Shown: one piece after another, positions 1 through 8,529 of the stretch
Layout: each line of letters opens with the position of its first letter
Numbering within the stretch: the first letter of the stretch is position 1
Source of the DNA: Bdellovibrionales bacterium RIFOXYC1_FULL_37_79
GTDB lineage: Bacteria > Bdellovibrionota > Bacteriovoracia > Bacteriovoracales > Bacteriovoracaceae
Reading direction: 5' to 3'
Length of the DNA stretch: 64,000 nucleotides
Assembly: GCA_001770015.1 (NCBI GenBank)
Contig: MEQB01000011.1
Location: 246,009-310,008 of the forward strand
Position numbers and translations under genes: made by a program
Notes under the pieces: model-generated
What the model saw: the letters and a program-made list of their open reading frames with translations, nothing else
Database searches by the model: none
What the model was told of the DNA's origin: nothing

Positions 1-2
1 GT

Positions 3-2069
3 GACGATATTTTAACTAGGCCTACGGAAGTTTTTTTATTTGGCTGTAATACACTGGCATCCAAAGATGCTGATCAAACAACTGCTGATGCTGCGCTTAG
101 AAGATATTTGGCACATGGAATGACATTGGAGCAAGCGGTTAGATCGGCACAAAACCTTTGGGGAGCATTTGGAAATTCAAATCGAGATACCATGAAAAGA
201 ATTTTTAAAGGGGTAAGGAATATTTATGGTTTTTCTGAATCGGCTCCACTGGGGAATACGATTGAGCCAAGGTTAAAAAAGTATTTTGAAAAAGTAAAAG
301 ATTACGGAAAGCATCTGCTTGAAATAGAAACCAAAAGAGCTGTGGATGGGCTTGCGAAGACTAATTCTTGGATTTCCGACAATAATTTTCTTGCGGATAC
401 TTTGAAGGATACCTATTTTTATCAGTGTTCAGGACTACTCGCAGATAGTGATGATCCTATTCTTAAGAATATTTGTGCTATAAAAGATGAAAAAAAAGAT
501 GTTGATGAGAAGCTAGATCTGATTGAGAGGCTATTGGTAGGCACGGATTCACTTGTTTATGCCCCAACTATTATTGATTTTTTTGATAAGAATTCGCCAA
601 AAAATTACTATGAGAATACGCTGGAAATTTTCAAAAATATTCAAAAAAATGAATCGGCAAAGGCGAATTTTAAAGCAGGCTGGTCTACTCTTGCTCCAGT
701 CTCGCAAATTTCTTATTTGGATTTTATGGTGAAGATGGGATGGATGGATGTTTCTGAGGCTACTAAAATTGAAAAAGCTGTTGTAACAAAAATGTTAACG
801 CCACCAATTTCAACATTTAACAAAGATAGCTTGTGTGGATATTATGAAAAATTTGAAGACTCAAGTGTTCGAAAACCTTTTTATCGCCTAAGTTACGATG
901 ATATTTCATCCAAAATCCTCAATGATAAAAATGGTGTGTTTGCGCTGGGATGTATTGGAATAAAGGATAAAAGGTTGGTGCTGGATCTGGAGAAAAAGTA
1001 TTTAAAATATAAGAATTTAACATTAGAAGAAAAATTCGGTTATTTCAAAGCAATTGCCGCAACGGAATATGAGTCTCAGCTTTTAGATGATTTTATTTTA
1101 AAAAATGTTGGTAGTAAAAACAAAGAGAATTTTGGTGTGGCTATTTATTTAGCAGAATTGAATAGAAGTCAAAATGCTCGTATTCAAAATATAATCATTG
1201 GTTTGGATCGAGCTGAGTATAACCTTGCATACGGTTTGCATAAAATGAAAATTAGTGATAGGCAGGTTTTAGATAAAATTTTGGCACGTGCTTTAGCGGG
1301 CGAGCTTGATTTTTTTGTTGCCTTGATGCCTTTTAAAGAGAAGCTTGATGGGGAACAAATTGAAAAAATAAGGTTATATTTTCTTGGAATGAAAAAAGAG
1401 GAGCTTGGAAAAGTTAATGAATTAGTTTTTACAAGTTTGCCTGCAAAAATAAGAGCTGAAGTTTTGTTGAGCATGCTTGAGAAGAATGTTGAAAATTTTG
1501 GAAGCGATTGCTTTATTGACTACACACAAGTAAGTACTGAAGATAAATTGGAGTTTAAAAAACAATTTTCCAATTATTTAGAAAAAATGTCTCCCAGCGA
1601 TTATTTATCAAAGATACCAAAGTTGATGATTCTTTATCCAAATGAAGCTAGGCTTACTAATGCTGAAATAAGGGCATTTATTGAAATTTTTAAAATATCA
1701 CCTAAAGTTAATTATAAAATGATAGAGCTTATGAAAAAAAATATAATTGAAGAGGAATTTCTAAATGATATTTTCATGATTGAGAATAAAAATTTTTCAG
1801 ATTATGACAAGGAAGAAATTCTAAAAAATAACATTAGAAAAGGATCAAAAATTCCTCAATTGTTAATTAATAAGGCTAAGACTGATTCATATTCTCAAAG
1901 GATGATCGAAATCCTAATAGAATATGAAAAGATAGACCCTTCTGTCGAGGGACAAATGTGGTTGGTCAGTTTATTTAGAACTAGCGAGAATATTCGTCAG
2001 CTTTTTAAGGAAGTTGGCTTTTTAAATGAAGAAATTGAAAAATTGTATAATCAACGATATAAAGATTAG
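3..2069 (+). CDS. C-terminal part of a caspase-like (clan CD) protein, truncated at the window edge
   Basis: The frame is open from base 3 with no credible start, so this is the 3' part of a larger gene. The TTG at 108 is only an internal codon. Near the visible start is LFGCNTLASK, a hydrophobic strand ending in Gly-Cys-Asn as in the catalytic-Cys strand of clan CD (caspase/gingipain/CHAT-like) peptidases. It is followed by RDTMKRIFKG and IYGFSESAPLG, a 'GFS..AP' strand also common in that fold. The remaining 600 or so residues are charged and helical with no recognised domain and could be a repeat solenoid. The catalytic His would lie upstream of the window. Two other caspase-like proteins occur in the window (36657-38159 and 49918-52077). 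Family assignment is by eye; the peptidase fold is moderately likely and the substrate is unknown. Confidence 0.6.
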   Translation, partial: DDILTRPTEVFLFGCNTLASKDADQTTADAALRRYLAHGMTLEQAVRSAQNLWGAFGNSNRDTMKRIFKGVRNIYGFSESAPLGNTIEPRLKKYFEKVKDYGKHLLEIETKRAVDGLAKTNSWISDNNFLADTLKDTYFYQCSGLLADSDDPILKNICAIKDEKKDVDEKLDLIERLLVGTDSLVYAPTIIDFFDKNSPKNYYENTLEIFKNIQKNESAKANFKAGWSTLAPVSQISYLDFMVKMGWMDVSEATKIEKAVVTKMLTPPISTFNKDSLCGYYEKFEDSSVRKPFYRLSYDDISSKILNDKNGVFALGCIGIKDKRLVLDLEKKYLKYKNLTLEEKFGYFKAIAATEYESQLLDDFILKNVGSKNKENFGVAIYLAELNRSQNARIQNIIIGLDRAEYNLAYGLHKMKISDRQVLDKILARALAGELDFFVALMPFKEKLDGEQIEKIRLYFLGMKKEELGKVNELVFTSLPAKIRAEVLLSMLEKNVENFGSDCFIDYTQVSTEDKLEFKKQFSNYLEKMSPSDYLSKIPKLMILYPNEARLTNAEIRAFIEIFKISPKVNYKMIELMKKNIIEEEFLNDIFMIENKNFSDYDKEEILKNNIRKGSKIPQLLINKAKTDSYSQRMIEILIEYEKIDPSVEGQMWLVSLFRTSENIRQLFKEVGFLNEEIEKLYNQRYKD

Positions 2070-2072
2070 TGT

Positions 2073-2579
2073 TTAACTCGAATCTTCCGTCGCCATAAGC
2101 CGTTCGATGAATTTTCCCTCCTTTTCATTTTTTAAAATATAACTCGAAACAATTTTAAATCCTTTATTAAAACTGACCACCCTTGAGTAGGCCAAATAAT
2201 TCCAGAAGCGTCCGACCTTGTTGCCTTTTTTGGCGCCGGTCACAATCATCGCAATTGAGCCAGGCAAGAATTTTAAAAAGTTTTGGATGTATAAGCGCAT
2301 TTTTCCTCTGATTAGCAGGTGGATGTGATTGCCTACAATCGCAAATTGATAGATACGAATTTGAAAGCGATCAGAGGCCTCTTTAATAAGTTCTTTGATG
2401 CGTTTGACATGCCTCGGGTGCAGCAAGCTCCACTGGTTTTTAGCTCGGGTGGATCGAATCACCACATGGAGAGCATCTTTAGTGCTAATGGGTCTGGCGA
2501 TTTTTCTTTTGTGCTTTCGTTTTTCACCACCGTGTTCCAGACATATTTTTTCAAGAAAGGGGAAGGATTGTTTTTTCAT
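2073..2579 (-). CDS. REP-associated-type Y1 (IS200-like) transposase
   Basis: This is a single-domain HUH/Y1 transposase of about 168 residues. It has the strand HVVIRSTRAKNQW, the metal-binding pair in NHIHLLIRG, and a downstream region with Tyr residues (FWNYLAYSRVV) from which the nucleophile would come. Proteins of this class cut and join single-stranded DNA at hairpins. I start at the ATG at 2579 (MKKQSFPFLEK), which has a purine-rich AGAGAAA upstream; an in-frame TTG at 2606 is weaker. The length suits the REP-associated (RAYT) branch rather than classical IS200. The gene is convergent with the preceding CDS, 3 bases after its stop. A deleted copy of the same sequence lies just beyond it (2742-2990). 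Confidence 0.85.
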   Translation of the reverse strand: MKKQSFPFLEKICLEHGGEKRKHKRKIARPISTKDALHVVIRSTRAKNQWSLLHPRHVKRIKELIKEASDRFQIRIYQFAIVGNHIHLLIRGKMRLYIQNFLKFLPGSIAMIVTGAKKGNKVGRFWNYLAYSRVVSFNKGFKIVSSYILKNEKEGKFIERLMATEDSS

Positions 2580-2637
2580 GAAATTTCTCTTTTCGTTTGG
2601 GGGCAATGGTAATCGAGCTTTTCAAGGTGCAAAAATT

Positions 2638-2680
2638 GGTGCTGCTCGCATGAAAAAACTAATTGAAATTATTTGAAAAA
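2638..2680. repeat. 43-bp direct repeat, copy 1 (second copy at 2946-2988)
   Basis: The 43 bases beginning GGTGCTGCTCGCATG are identical at 2638-2680 and 2946-2988. They sit just upstream of the intact transposase start and of the remnant's equivalent position. They probably mark the outer end of the duplicated transposase unit. Confidence 0.85.
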
Positions 2681-2741
2681 TAATGATTGGATGGAAAAAA
2701 ATGCGAAGGGCTAAGTGCAGGGGGAGCGGGCGCCTTCAATT

Positions 2742-2990
2742 GATGAGCAGGTGAATATGATTACCTACAATCGCAAATTGATAGATGCGAATGTGAAAGC
2801 GATGCTGAGTTCTTCTCTTCGTTGATGTTTTTCGGGTTCAGAAAGCCCTACAAGTTTTTTGTTTGTGAGGAAGGGTTATTTTTTCATAAACTTTTGCTTT
2901 TGGTTTGGGGGCAATGGTATATAAGTCTTCCAACGGGCAACAATAGGTGCTGCTCGCATGAAAAAACTAATTGAAATTATTTGAAAAAAC
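2742..2990 (-). pseudogene. internally deleted copy of the neighbouring Y1 transposase gene
   Basis: Two blocks match the intact transposase locus in the same order and orientation. 2742-2805 resembles 2310-2375, which covers the NHIHLLIRG region. 2868-2988 resembles 2560-2680, which covers the start codon region and upstream DNA. The roughly 185 bases between these blocks in the intact gene are reduced to about 62 diverged bases here, and the frame is lost. It is therefore a decayed relative or a tandem duplicate with an internal deletion. No product is expected. Confidence 0.75.
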
Positions 2991-3123
2991 ATGCAAAGAA
3001 CTCGGTGCATGGGTCTGGATCTTCAATCTGGTAAAGTTTTCATAAACCAGTAATACTAGTTAACGTTTATTTTTCGAGATGATAGATCAGGCATGTAAAC
3101 TGGTTTTAACAAAAGGAATAATC

Positions 3124-3531
3124 TTGAAAGCAAAATTCGTTGTAGCATTACTTATCTTTGGAACAATTTGTAACCTAGTGGCAGCTCAACTTCCTCCTCC
3201 TGATTTATCAAAAATCAATAGGCTTGGTTGTAATGCAAAAAATTTTGAAGAGGGTGGTTTTACCATCGAGAATTTGCAAAATCCGGATGCGGTAACTATA
3301 AAGCTAAACAGCGGGGAAAGTCATAAATTGTATAATTTAACATTAACGAAAAAAAATCAGCTTAGCTTTGCTTATTTAAATTTTGATATGATGTTAAAGT
3401 TTGATAAAACAAGCCTGGAAGACGACACCAACTATCATAGCTATGAGGTATATGAGGGAATGTTGCTACAGGTGGTGCAGGATTTGGGTGGCTACACTTA
3501 TGTGCCGGTATTATGTTTTAACCTAGACTGA
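3124..3531 (+). CDS. small exported protein of unknown function
   Basis: I choose the TTG at 3124 because AAAGGA lies about 6 bases upstream. The product then begins MKAKFVVALLIFGTIC followed by NLVAA-Q, a textbook signal peptide with cleavage after about residue 21. An ATG at 3079 in the same frame would add 15 residues that spoil the signal. The mature part (about 115 residues) starts QLPPPDLSK, has two spaced Cys residues and alternating hydrophobic residues suggesting beta structure, and matches no family I recognise. A periplasmic or outer-membrane-associated location is inferred. It stands alone between the transposase remnant and a convergent small-gene pair. Confidence 0.6.
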   Translation: MKAKFVVALLIFGTICNLVAAQLPPPDLSKINRLGCNAKNFEEGGFTIENLQNPDAVTIKLNSGESHKLYNLTLTKKNQLSFAYLNFDMMLKFDKTSLEDDTNYHSYEVYEGMLLQVVQDLGGYTYVPVLCFNLD

Positions 3532-3532
3532 T

Positions 3533-3709
3533 TTATTTACCCATCATTTCTTCCAGAATTCGAGCTGCTTTCTTGGCAAATTCCGGGTTTTTTATCTTAT
3601 CATTAATCTGATCTTTTAAAAGGGTGACCAGGTGTTTATCTTTTTGATCGAGCGCACTTTCTTGGGTTGTTTTTCTTTTGGGAAATTGTTTAAGCTTGGG
3701 AGCACTCAT
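3533..3709 (-). CDS. 58-residue basic protein of unknown function
   Basis: The short frame reads MSAPKLKQFPKRKTTQ, continues through a charged stretch and ends ILEEMMGK. It starts 8 bases after the stop of the 74-residue gene at 3718-3942, on the same strand. The spacing suggests co-transcription and possibly translational coupling, since the ribosome-binding site is weak (GGGAT overlapping the upstream stop). It has no signal peptide or recognised motif. The N-terminus is lysine-rich and the C-terminal half looks helical, so a small cytoplasmic nucleic-acid- or protein-binding peptide is possible but unproved. Confidence 0.5.
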   Translation of the reverse strand: MSAPKLKQFPKRKTTQESALDQKDKHLVTLLKDQINDKIKNPEFAKKAARILEEMMGK

Positions 3710-3717
3710 TATCTGAT

Positions 3718-3942
3718 TTATCCCATGATGGATGGTTCATGACCAATTTTCTTATTGTGTTTGGCAACCATTTTCATATGATTATGAATGACTTCATAAA
3801 GTTCGAGATTAGTTTTTTTGGGGTCCATGCCTTCTGGAAGTGTTGAATAGAGAAACTCACCCTCGATTTCCGTAAAGACGAACCAGGTATTGCCAAGTTT
3901 TTGAAAGAGTACGTCAGATTCTTTAGTCTTGATATTTTCCAT
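3718..3942 (-). CDS. 74-residue protein of unknown function
   Basis: A consensus AGGAGG precedes the ATG at 3942 by 6 bases, so translation is likely. The product (MENIKTKESDVLFQKLGN... to ...KKIGHEPSIMG) has the N-terminal strand-like pattern NTWFVFTEIEGEFLYS followed by a helical, His/Lys-rich end. It is cytoplasmic by composition, with no signal peptide. I do not recognise the family. It is the first gene of a two-gene unit with 3533-3709. The 160 bases upstream are very AT-rich and would contain its promoter, but no clear -35/-10 pair stands out. Confidence 0.6.
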   Translation of the reverse strand: MENIKTKESDVLFQKLGNTWFVFTEIEGEFLYSTLPEGMDPKKTNLELYEVIHNHMKMVAKHNKKIGHEPSIMG

Positions 3943-4105
3943 GCATGCCCTCCTGGCCTATGATAAATCCATCGATGGATTTTTTATTTTGCTTACAAAT
4001 ATCCTTTCGACCAACGCTGTCAAAACTTTAGACATTTTTTTAAATTAAGTGCTTAATTTTTTGGCAATTTTGAAAAAAAATTCAACTGATTATTTCGGTT
4101 GGGTA

Positions 4106-5170
4106 TTAGTAGGTACCTTGGATTCCCAGGTGAAAATCGATGTTATAACTCAAAGGAGACTTAAAAATATCATTTTCGCCTTCGGCCCAGAATAAATCGT
4201 GATTGTAGCCGGTTTTATTTTGTAAAGAGTAGGGAAGATGGATGGAAATTTTACTCCCAACAGTTAAATAGAAATTTTCAATCACCGATTTTTGCATGGT
4301 AATTCCCGGATGAATGGAAAAAGAATAACCCTGATAGACACAATCGTCGCGTAGATAGGTTTGGTGGCGAGAGTTTTGTTTATCTTGGTATATGTGGTAA
4401 TTGTGAAAATTCATAAGCACTGAGGTGTTTAAAGAAATAATATAACGGTCTCTTTTAAAAATATCAAAGACAAAAGTTGGTCCGAGTCCATAAATTATTT
4501 TTTGTTCAGTGGACATGATGAAAGCATTATTCAGGTGGTATTCGCTGATGGTTCTTCTTACAAATATTTCCCCTCCCAGAAAAAAACGATTCATGGGGTT
4601 TTCAATCAGATTTTTTACATAATAAAAATTGATGCCGGCAAAATATCCCAGATCCTTGTGGGCAATCTCGGTGGGATAGTTGTAATTGGCATCCATGGGG
4701 CTTCCTAGAGAAAGATTGAGACCGCTGCGGAATTGTTTGGGTTCATACAAAGGGTATTGTTTGGGTAAAGGCTCGTCGTGCCGATAGTCGGTGGGGTCAT
4801 GGAGGTAATTGGAAATGGGCTGCTTGGATTCATTACCATCGTTGGTGATAAGTTTGACAAATTGAGCAGGAATAAAAGCCGTATTGGCGTTTCGATCCAG
4901 GGTTTCATAGAATTCGCTATTTAAAACCAGCTTGTTTCGGTTTTGGCCCTTATAAGTATTTTCTTCGATGGTGCTTTTAATTTTAAAATCATCTATATGT
5001 TTTTTGTGAATATAAATGATGGTACCTTGTCTTATATATTGAACAATGGTGGAGTCATAATCCATGTCTTTGAAAAGTGGGGCGTTTAAAACCAGTACCA
5101 CGCCTTTATCTGCCAGGGTTATGGGGATATAAAAAATGAGAATTAACAACCAAAATAATTTTATTTTCAT
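4106..5170 (-). CDS. exported outer-membrane beta-barrel-like protein
   Basis: The N-terminus MKIKLFWLLILIFYIPITLA is a clear signal peptide. Residues of about 22-115 contain short strands (VVLVLNAPLFK, GTIIYIHKK, NTAFIPAQFVKLI) resembling an SH3-like periplasmic domain. From about residue 145 the sequence is rich in alternating aromatic strands (GYFAGINFYYVKN, FFLGGEIFVRR, FYLTVGSKISIHL) and ends in an aromatic (QGTY), as expected for a transmembrane barrel. The ATG overlaps the stop of the upstream gene by 4 bases (ATGA), so the two are translationally coupled. The two proteins share this two-part architecture and may form one envelope assembly. Function unknown. Confidence 0.65.
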   Translation of the reverse strand: MKIKLFWLLILIFYIPITLADKGVVLVLNAPLFKDMDYDSTIVQYIRQGTIIYIHKKHIDDFKIKSTIEENTYKGQNRNKLVLNSEFYETLDRNANTAFIPAQFVKLITNDGNESKQPISNYLHDPTDYRHDEPLPKQYPLYEPKQFRSGLNLSLGSPMDANYNYPTEIAHKDLGYFAGINFYYVKNLIENPMNRFFLGGEIFVRRTISEYHLNNAFIMSTEQKIIYGLGPTFVFDIFKRDRYIISLNTSVLMNFHNYHIYQDKQNSRHQTYLRDDCVYQGYSFSIHPGITMQKSVIENFYLTVGSKISIHLPYSLQNKTGYNHDLFWAEGENDIFKSPLSYNIDFHLGIQGTY

Positions 5171-6279
5171 AACATCCTATTAAAACCAAATCCCAGGCTT
5201 AAGCCGATCGAAGCATAGGAGGATGTGGATGGGTTATTGTTGCTAGCGCTGGCTTCGTCACCGGCATAGGTGGTGCTTATGTATTTATATACAAAACCAA
5301 CCACAATATTTCCGCTTTTAATTTGGTAGCTGGAGTCCAGGTTGATTTGAATAATATTTTGCTTGTAGGATTGCTCGCTTTCAGAGTTTCTGAGTTTAAA
5401 CCCAAGGGATTTTTGAAAGGCCAGGCCGGAGGTGATGAAAAAGTTTTCATCACCATGGAGTTTTATTTCAAAAGCCGGTCCCAGATACAGGGATTTGAAA
5501 TCCATGCTTTCTGCTTCGGTTACGATGCGCCCCCTAAGCAGACTGGTACTAAGACCCATATAAAAGTTGTAATCCATAACCGAGTAGAGGGGTTTAAGTT
5601 CCAGGCGTGTGTTTTCAATTTTTTTTATATCTTGCTCAAAGACTTCCTTGAAGTAGGAGTCTCCAGATAATTCCTGATGTATAAGAACTTTGGTATAGAG
5701 GTTAAATACGTCATCGCGAGCATAAGTTTTTTCGGTTTTATCATACAGAGTGAATTTGGAAGGGGTCGGGAGTATTTGCAGATCACGCTCCATGGGAATT
5801 ATATTTTCGTAGGTGGTTTCGTAAAGCACCTCCCCTTTTTTATCAAGAAGTTCTACAAACATGGTGTTATCGCTGCTGAGCCGAGTGTTAAAAACAATAT
5901 CGTAATTGGTATTGAAATATTTTCGCTCGACGGGAGAGAAAACGGCACTGCCTTTTTTAAGCATGGCCTTAAAGGGGGCTGATTTCAATTTCGGATAGGA
6001 AAGATTGGTGCTTTCAAATTTTTTTTGCAAGTTGAGATACTGGTGATCAATTTTGGTTTGATCATTTATTTTTTTTAGATCATGGAAGATTTTGATATCT
6101 TGATCCAAGGATTTGGGAGGAGTGCGCAGTTCATGGAAATACCTGTCAATGAGTTGTTTATCCTCATGTATCACCTCATCAAATGTGTATCCCGAGCTAT
6201 CCGCCGGCAGTTCTTCTGTGTTTGCTTGGAAAGCCGCTGGCAAAACGAGAACCAATAATAAGACAATTTTTTTGATCAT
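5167..6279 (-). CDS. exported beta-barrel-like protein paired with the gene at 4106
   Basis: A signal peptide (MIKKIVLLLVLVLPAAFQA) is followed by a charged region. Next is a strand-rich domain with FKAMLKKGSAVFSPVERKY, comparable with the SH3-like region of its neighbour. The C-terminal part has barrel-like alternation (NFYMGLSTSLLRGR, NIVVGFVYKYIS, ASIGLSLGFGF). It overlaps both neighbours by 4 bases: the Nudix gene upstream and the barrel gene downstream. This is therefore one three-gene operon read from 6695 to 4106. I infer an outer-membrane location; no family is recognised and no enzymatic motif is visible. Confidence 0.65.
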   Translation of the reverse strand: MIKKIVLLLVLVLPAAFQANTEELPADSSGYTFDEVIHEDKQLIDRYFHELRTPPKSLDQDIKIFHDLKKINDQTKIDHQYLNLQKKFESTNLSYPKLKSAPFKAMLKKGSAVFSPVERKYFNTNYDIVFNTRLSSDNTMFVELLDKKGEVLYETTYENIIPMERDLQILPTPSKFTLYDKTEKTYARDDVFNLYTKVLIHQELSGDSYFKEVFEQDIKKIENTRLELKPLYSVMDYNFYMGLSTSLLRGRIVTEAESMDFKSLYLGPAFEIKLHGDENFFITSGLAFQKSLGFKLRNSESEQSYKQNIIQINLDSSYQIKSGNIVVGFVYKYISTTYAGDEASASNNNPSTSSYASIGLSLGFGFNRML

Positions 6280-6695
6280 GTTTTTTTTAATAAGCTAAGT
6301 GCTTCCAAATAGGCCATATAACTGCTTTTGTGGCCATATCGATTTATATCCATCATATCTATTTTAACCCAAAGAAACTTTTCGTGCTCAGGACTTATTT
6401 GAATTTTTTGGGGTTTTTTATCAAATAACGCCAAAAAACATTTTTCTTGCACCTCCCGTCCAAAATCATCTTTAAACTGAAATGTATAGGATAGAGGGAA
6501 GAGATTAGGGGCAATCAGGCCGGTCTCTTCAAAAAGCTCCCGTTTAGCGGCATCAATATCGGTCTCTTCATTTTCCACTGATCCGGTGACATTTTGCCAA
6601 AAGCCCTGACGTTTTTTATTCGTTTTTAATAATAAAACCTCGCTTGGTATGGTTTCATTTTGAATGATGATTACTTGGATTTTTCTATGCATCAT
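6276..6695 (-). CDS. Nudix hydrolase
   Basis: The Nudix box is complete and in the correct spacing: Gly, then a Glu six residues on, then REL-F-EE-T-GL (consensus GX5EX7REUXEEXGU), at about residues 38-60 of 139. Nudix enzymes hydrolyse a nucleoside diphosphate linked to another moiety using Mg2+ held by the REXXEE glutamates. WQNVTGSVE before the box and EHEKFLWVKID after it resemble the dihydroneopterin-triphosphate pyrophosphatase (NudB) branch, but substrate cannot be assigned with confidence. There is no signal peptide, so it is cytoplasmic. It is the first gene of an overlapping operon with two exported barrel proteins, an unusual pairing. Confidence 0.85.
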   Translation of the reverse strand: MMHRKIQVIIIQNETIPSEVLLLKTNKKRQGFWQNVTGSVENEETDIDAAKRELFEETGLIAPNLFPLSYTFQFKDDFGREVQEKCFLALFDKKPQKIQISPEHEKFLWVKIDMMDINRYGHKSSYMAYLEALSLLKKT

Positions 6696-6867
6696 GTCAA
6701 GCCTTTGAAATTTCGATCACTCAATTATATCTTATTTACATAAATTGTAGAAAAAATTAAAGAAATGTCACAGGCGCAGTGCGCAGTGATTGCCTGAAAA
6801 AGGTTGATTTGATATGTATGTTATTTGTAACTTAAAAAATTCCTGCCACTTTGCATAATGAGGTTAG

Positions 6868-7524
6868 ATGGTGAATGATTTGATACTAAGAATCTGCGTG
6901 AGCATACCGGGCTTTTTGTTCGCAGTAGTTTGCCATGAGTGGGCCCATGCTTATGTTGCACACAAATTTGGTGATGATACAGCAAAGAGGCATGGGCGAC
7001 TAAGTCTTAATCCCATGGCACATATTGATTGGCTTGGCACCGTCATACTTCCCCTGATACTGGCATTTATCGGTGGAATGATGTTTGGTTGGGCAAAGCC
7101 TGTTCCAGTGGATGCACGGGGATTTAAAGATATCAGAAAATCGATTTTTTGGGTGAGCTTTGCAGGCCCACTCGCCAATATTGTTGTGGCGGTTATTGTT
7201 TGTTTCCTGCTAGCGTGCATGGTTACTTTTGTGCCAAGGGATTTTTATCTATTTGAACCTTTTATTTTAATTTTAACTTCGGCTATGCAAATTAATATTG
7301 TGCTGGCGATTTTTAATTTAATTCCCTTTCCCCCGCTGGATGGATCTAAAATGATTTCGGCATTTATGGATTATAACATGCTTAGAAAATATGAAACACT
7401 GACCACATATAGTTTTCCCATAATGATTGTGTTGATGTGGACAGGTGCTTTGGGATATATTATTGGCCCGTTTATAATGCTTGGTAATGGACTTTTTCAT
7501 TTTTTTATAAGCGTTATGGCATAG
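6868..7524 (+). CDS. site-2 protease family (M50) membrane metallopeptidase
   Basis: The first membrane segment carries VCHEWAHAYVAHKFGD, containing the zinc-binding HExxH of M50 intramembrane proteases. The second hallmark, FNLIPFPPLDGSKM, has the Asp that completes the zinc site. At 218 residues with about five to six hydrophobic segments and no PDZ domain, it belongs to the short 'subgroup 3' type rather than RseP. It is expected to cut transmembrane substrates within the inner membrane; the substrate is unknown. GAGG lies just upstream of the ATG. It opens a tight operon: trpS begins 13 bases after its stop. This association with trpS, scpA and scpB is a familiar gene order in several bacterial groups. 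Confidence 0.9.
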   Translation: MVNDLILRICVSIPGFLFAVVCHEWAHAYVAHKFGDDTAKRHGRLSLNPMAHIDWLGTVILPLILAFIGGMMFGWAKPVPVDARGFKDIRKSIFWVSFAGPLANIVVAVIVCFLLACMVTFVPRDFYLFEPFILILTSAMQINIVLAIFNLIPFPPLDGSKMISAFMDYNMLRKYETLTTYSFPIMIVLMWTGALGYIIGPFIMLGNGLFHFFISVMA

Positions 7525-7537
7525 GTGATTGGTTGCT

Positions 7538-8512
7538 ATGAAGGAAATTATTGTTAGCGGAATGAGACCTACCGGTGCACTTCATTTAGGGCACTATATG
7601 GGGGTTATTAAAAATTGGCTCGAGCTGCAAAAAAATGGTGAATGTTATTTTTTTGTAGCCGATTGGCATGCCATGACTTCCTGCTGGAAAGATTTGGATG
7701 TTATTAAAAAAGCCAGAATGGATTATGTCAGAGGATGGCTGGCAGCCGGAGTTGATCCCCATAAGGCTTTTATTTATAACCAGTCCTGGATTCCAGAAAT
7801 ATTGAAGTTTTCTCAAATGCTTCTTTGTCTGACTCCTCCCGGATGGGCCGATCGAAGTCCAAGCTGGAAAGATCAAACCCTTAATCCTAAAAAAGACTTG
7901 GATAACCTGGGCTTTTATACCTATCCTGTTTTACAGGCGGCAGATATCTCTATTGTCCATGGGAATTTTGTCCCCGTGGGGGAAGATCAAGTTTCACATA
8001 TCGAAATCTCCAGGGAAATTATCAGAAAATTTAATCGGTTTTATAATACCAATCTGCCTGAACCATTGGAAAAATTAACCAAAGTGCCACGGCTTCCCGG
8101 CATTGATGGTAACAAGATGTCCAGCTCCATTGGGAATGTGATTTTATTAAATGAAACAGAAAAATCTTTGCAAAAGAAAATTAATAAGTTGAAAACGGAT
8201 GAGCTTCGCAATGGAATTGAAAATCCAGGTAATCCGGATAATTGCCTGGTTTTTACTTACCATAAAATCTTTTCTGCAGGCAAGATGGTTCAAGAGGTTA
8301 ATGATGCTTGCAGGGGGGCAAAGCTTGGCTGTGGTGAATGTAAACAAATGCTGGGTAATTCGATGCAGTCGGAGTTGATGCCGATTGCCCAAAAATTCAA
8401 CACTATTTCAGACAAGGAATGCATGGATGTTCTGGTGGAAGGAACCAATAAGGTAGCTAAGAAGATTAAAAATAATTGGGAAGAGATAATTACAAAAGTT
8501 AAATTTAACTAA
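7538..8512 (+). CDS. trpS: tryptophanyl-tRNA synthetase
   Basis: It charges tRNA-Trp with tryptophan in the cytoplasm (class Ic synthetase). SGMRPTGALHLGHYMG carries the HIGH-type signature at the N-terminus. DGNKMSSSIGN is the KMSKS loop, and YPVLQAADI and PVGEDQ are typical TrpRS segments. The length of 324 residues is normal. I use the ATG at 7538 (MKEIIVSG), preceded by AGGTGA at a 9-base spacing; an in-frame TTG at 7529 would overlap that site. Four Cys residues near the C-terminus (NACRGAKLGCGECKQ region and another) are unusual for short TrpRS and might bind a metal. Second gene of the M50-trpS-scpA-scpB-rluB unit. Confidence 0.96.
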   Translation: MKEIIVSGMRPTGALHLGHYMGVIKNWLELQKNGECYFFVADWHAMTSCWKDLDVIKKARMDYVRGWLAAGVDPHKAFIYNQSWIPEILKFSQMLLCLTPPGWADRSPSWKDQTLNPKKDLDNLGFYTYPVLQAADISIVHGNFVPVGEDQVSHIEISREIIRKFNRFYNTNLPEPLEKLTKVPRLPGIDGNKMSSSIGNVILLNETEKSLQKKINKLKTDELRNGIENPGNPDNCLVFTYHKIFSAGKMVQEVNDACRGAKLGCGECKQMLGNSMQSELMPIAQKFNTISDKECMDVLVEGTNKVAKKIKNNWEEIITKVKFN

Positions 8513-8529
8513 AAGAAAAGAGAAGAAAT

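Noticed and set aside
1184..1474. Minus-strand ORF of 96 codons
   Set aside because: Antisense shadow of the caspase-like protein's C-terminal region; low-complexity Ser/Lys-rich translation and no ribosome site.
2319..2676. Plus-strand ORFs over the transposase
   Set aside because: Antisense to a clear Y1 transposase with HUH motif; translations show no family resemblance.
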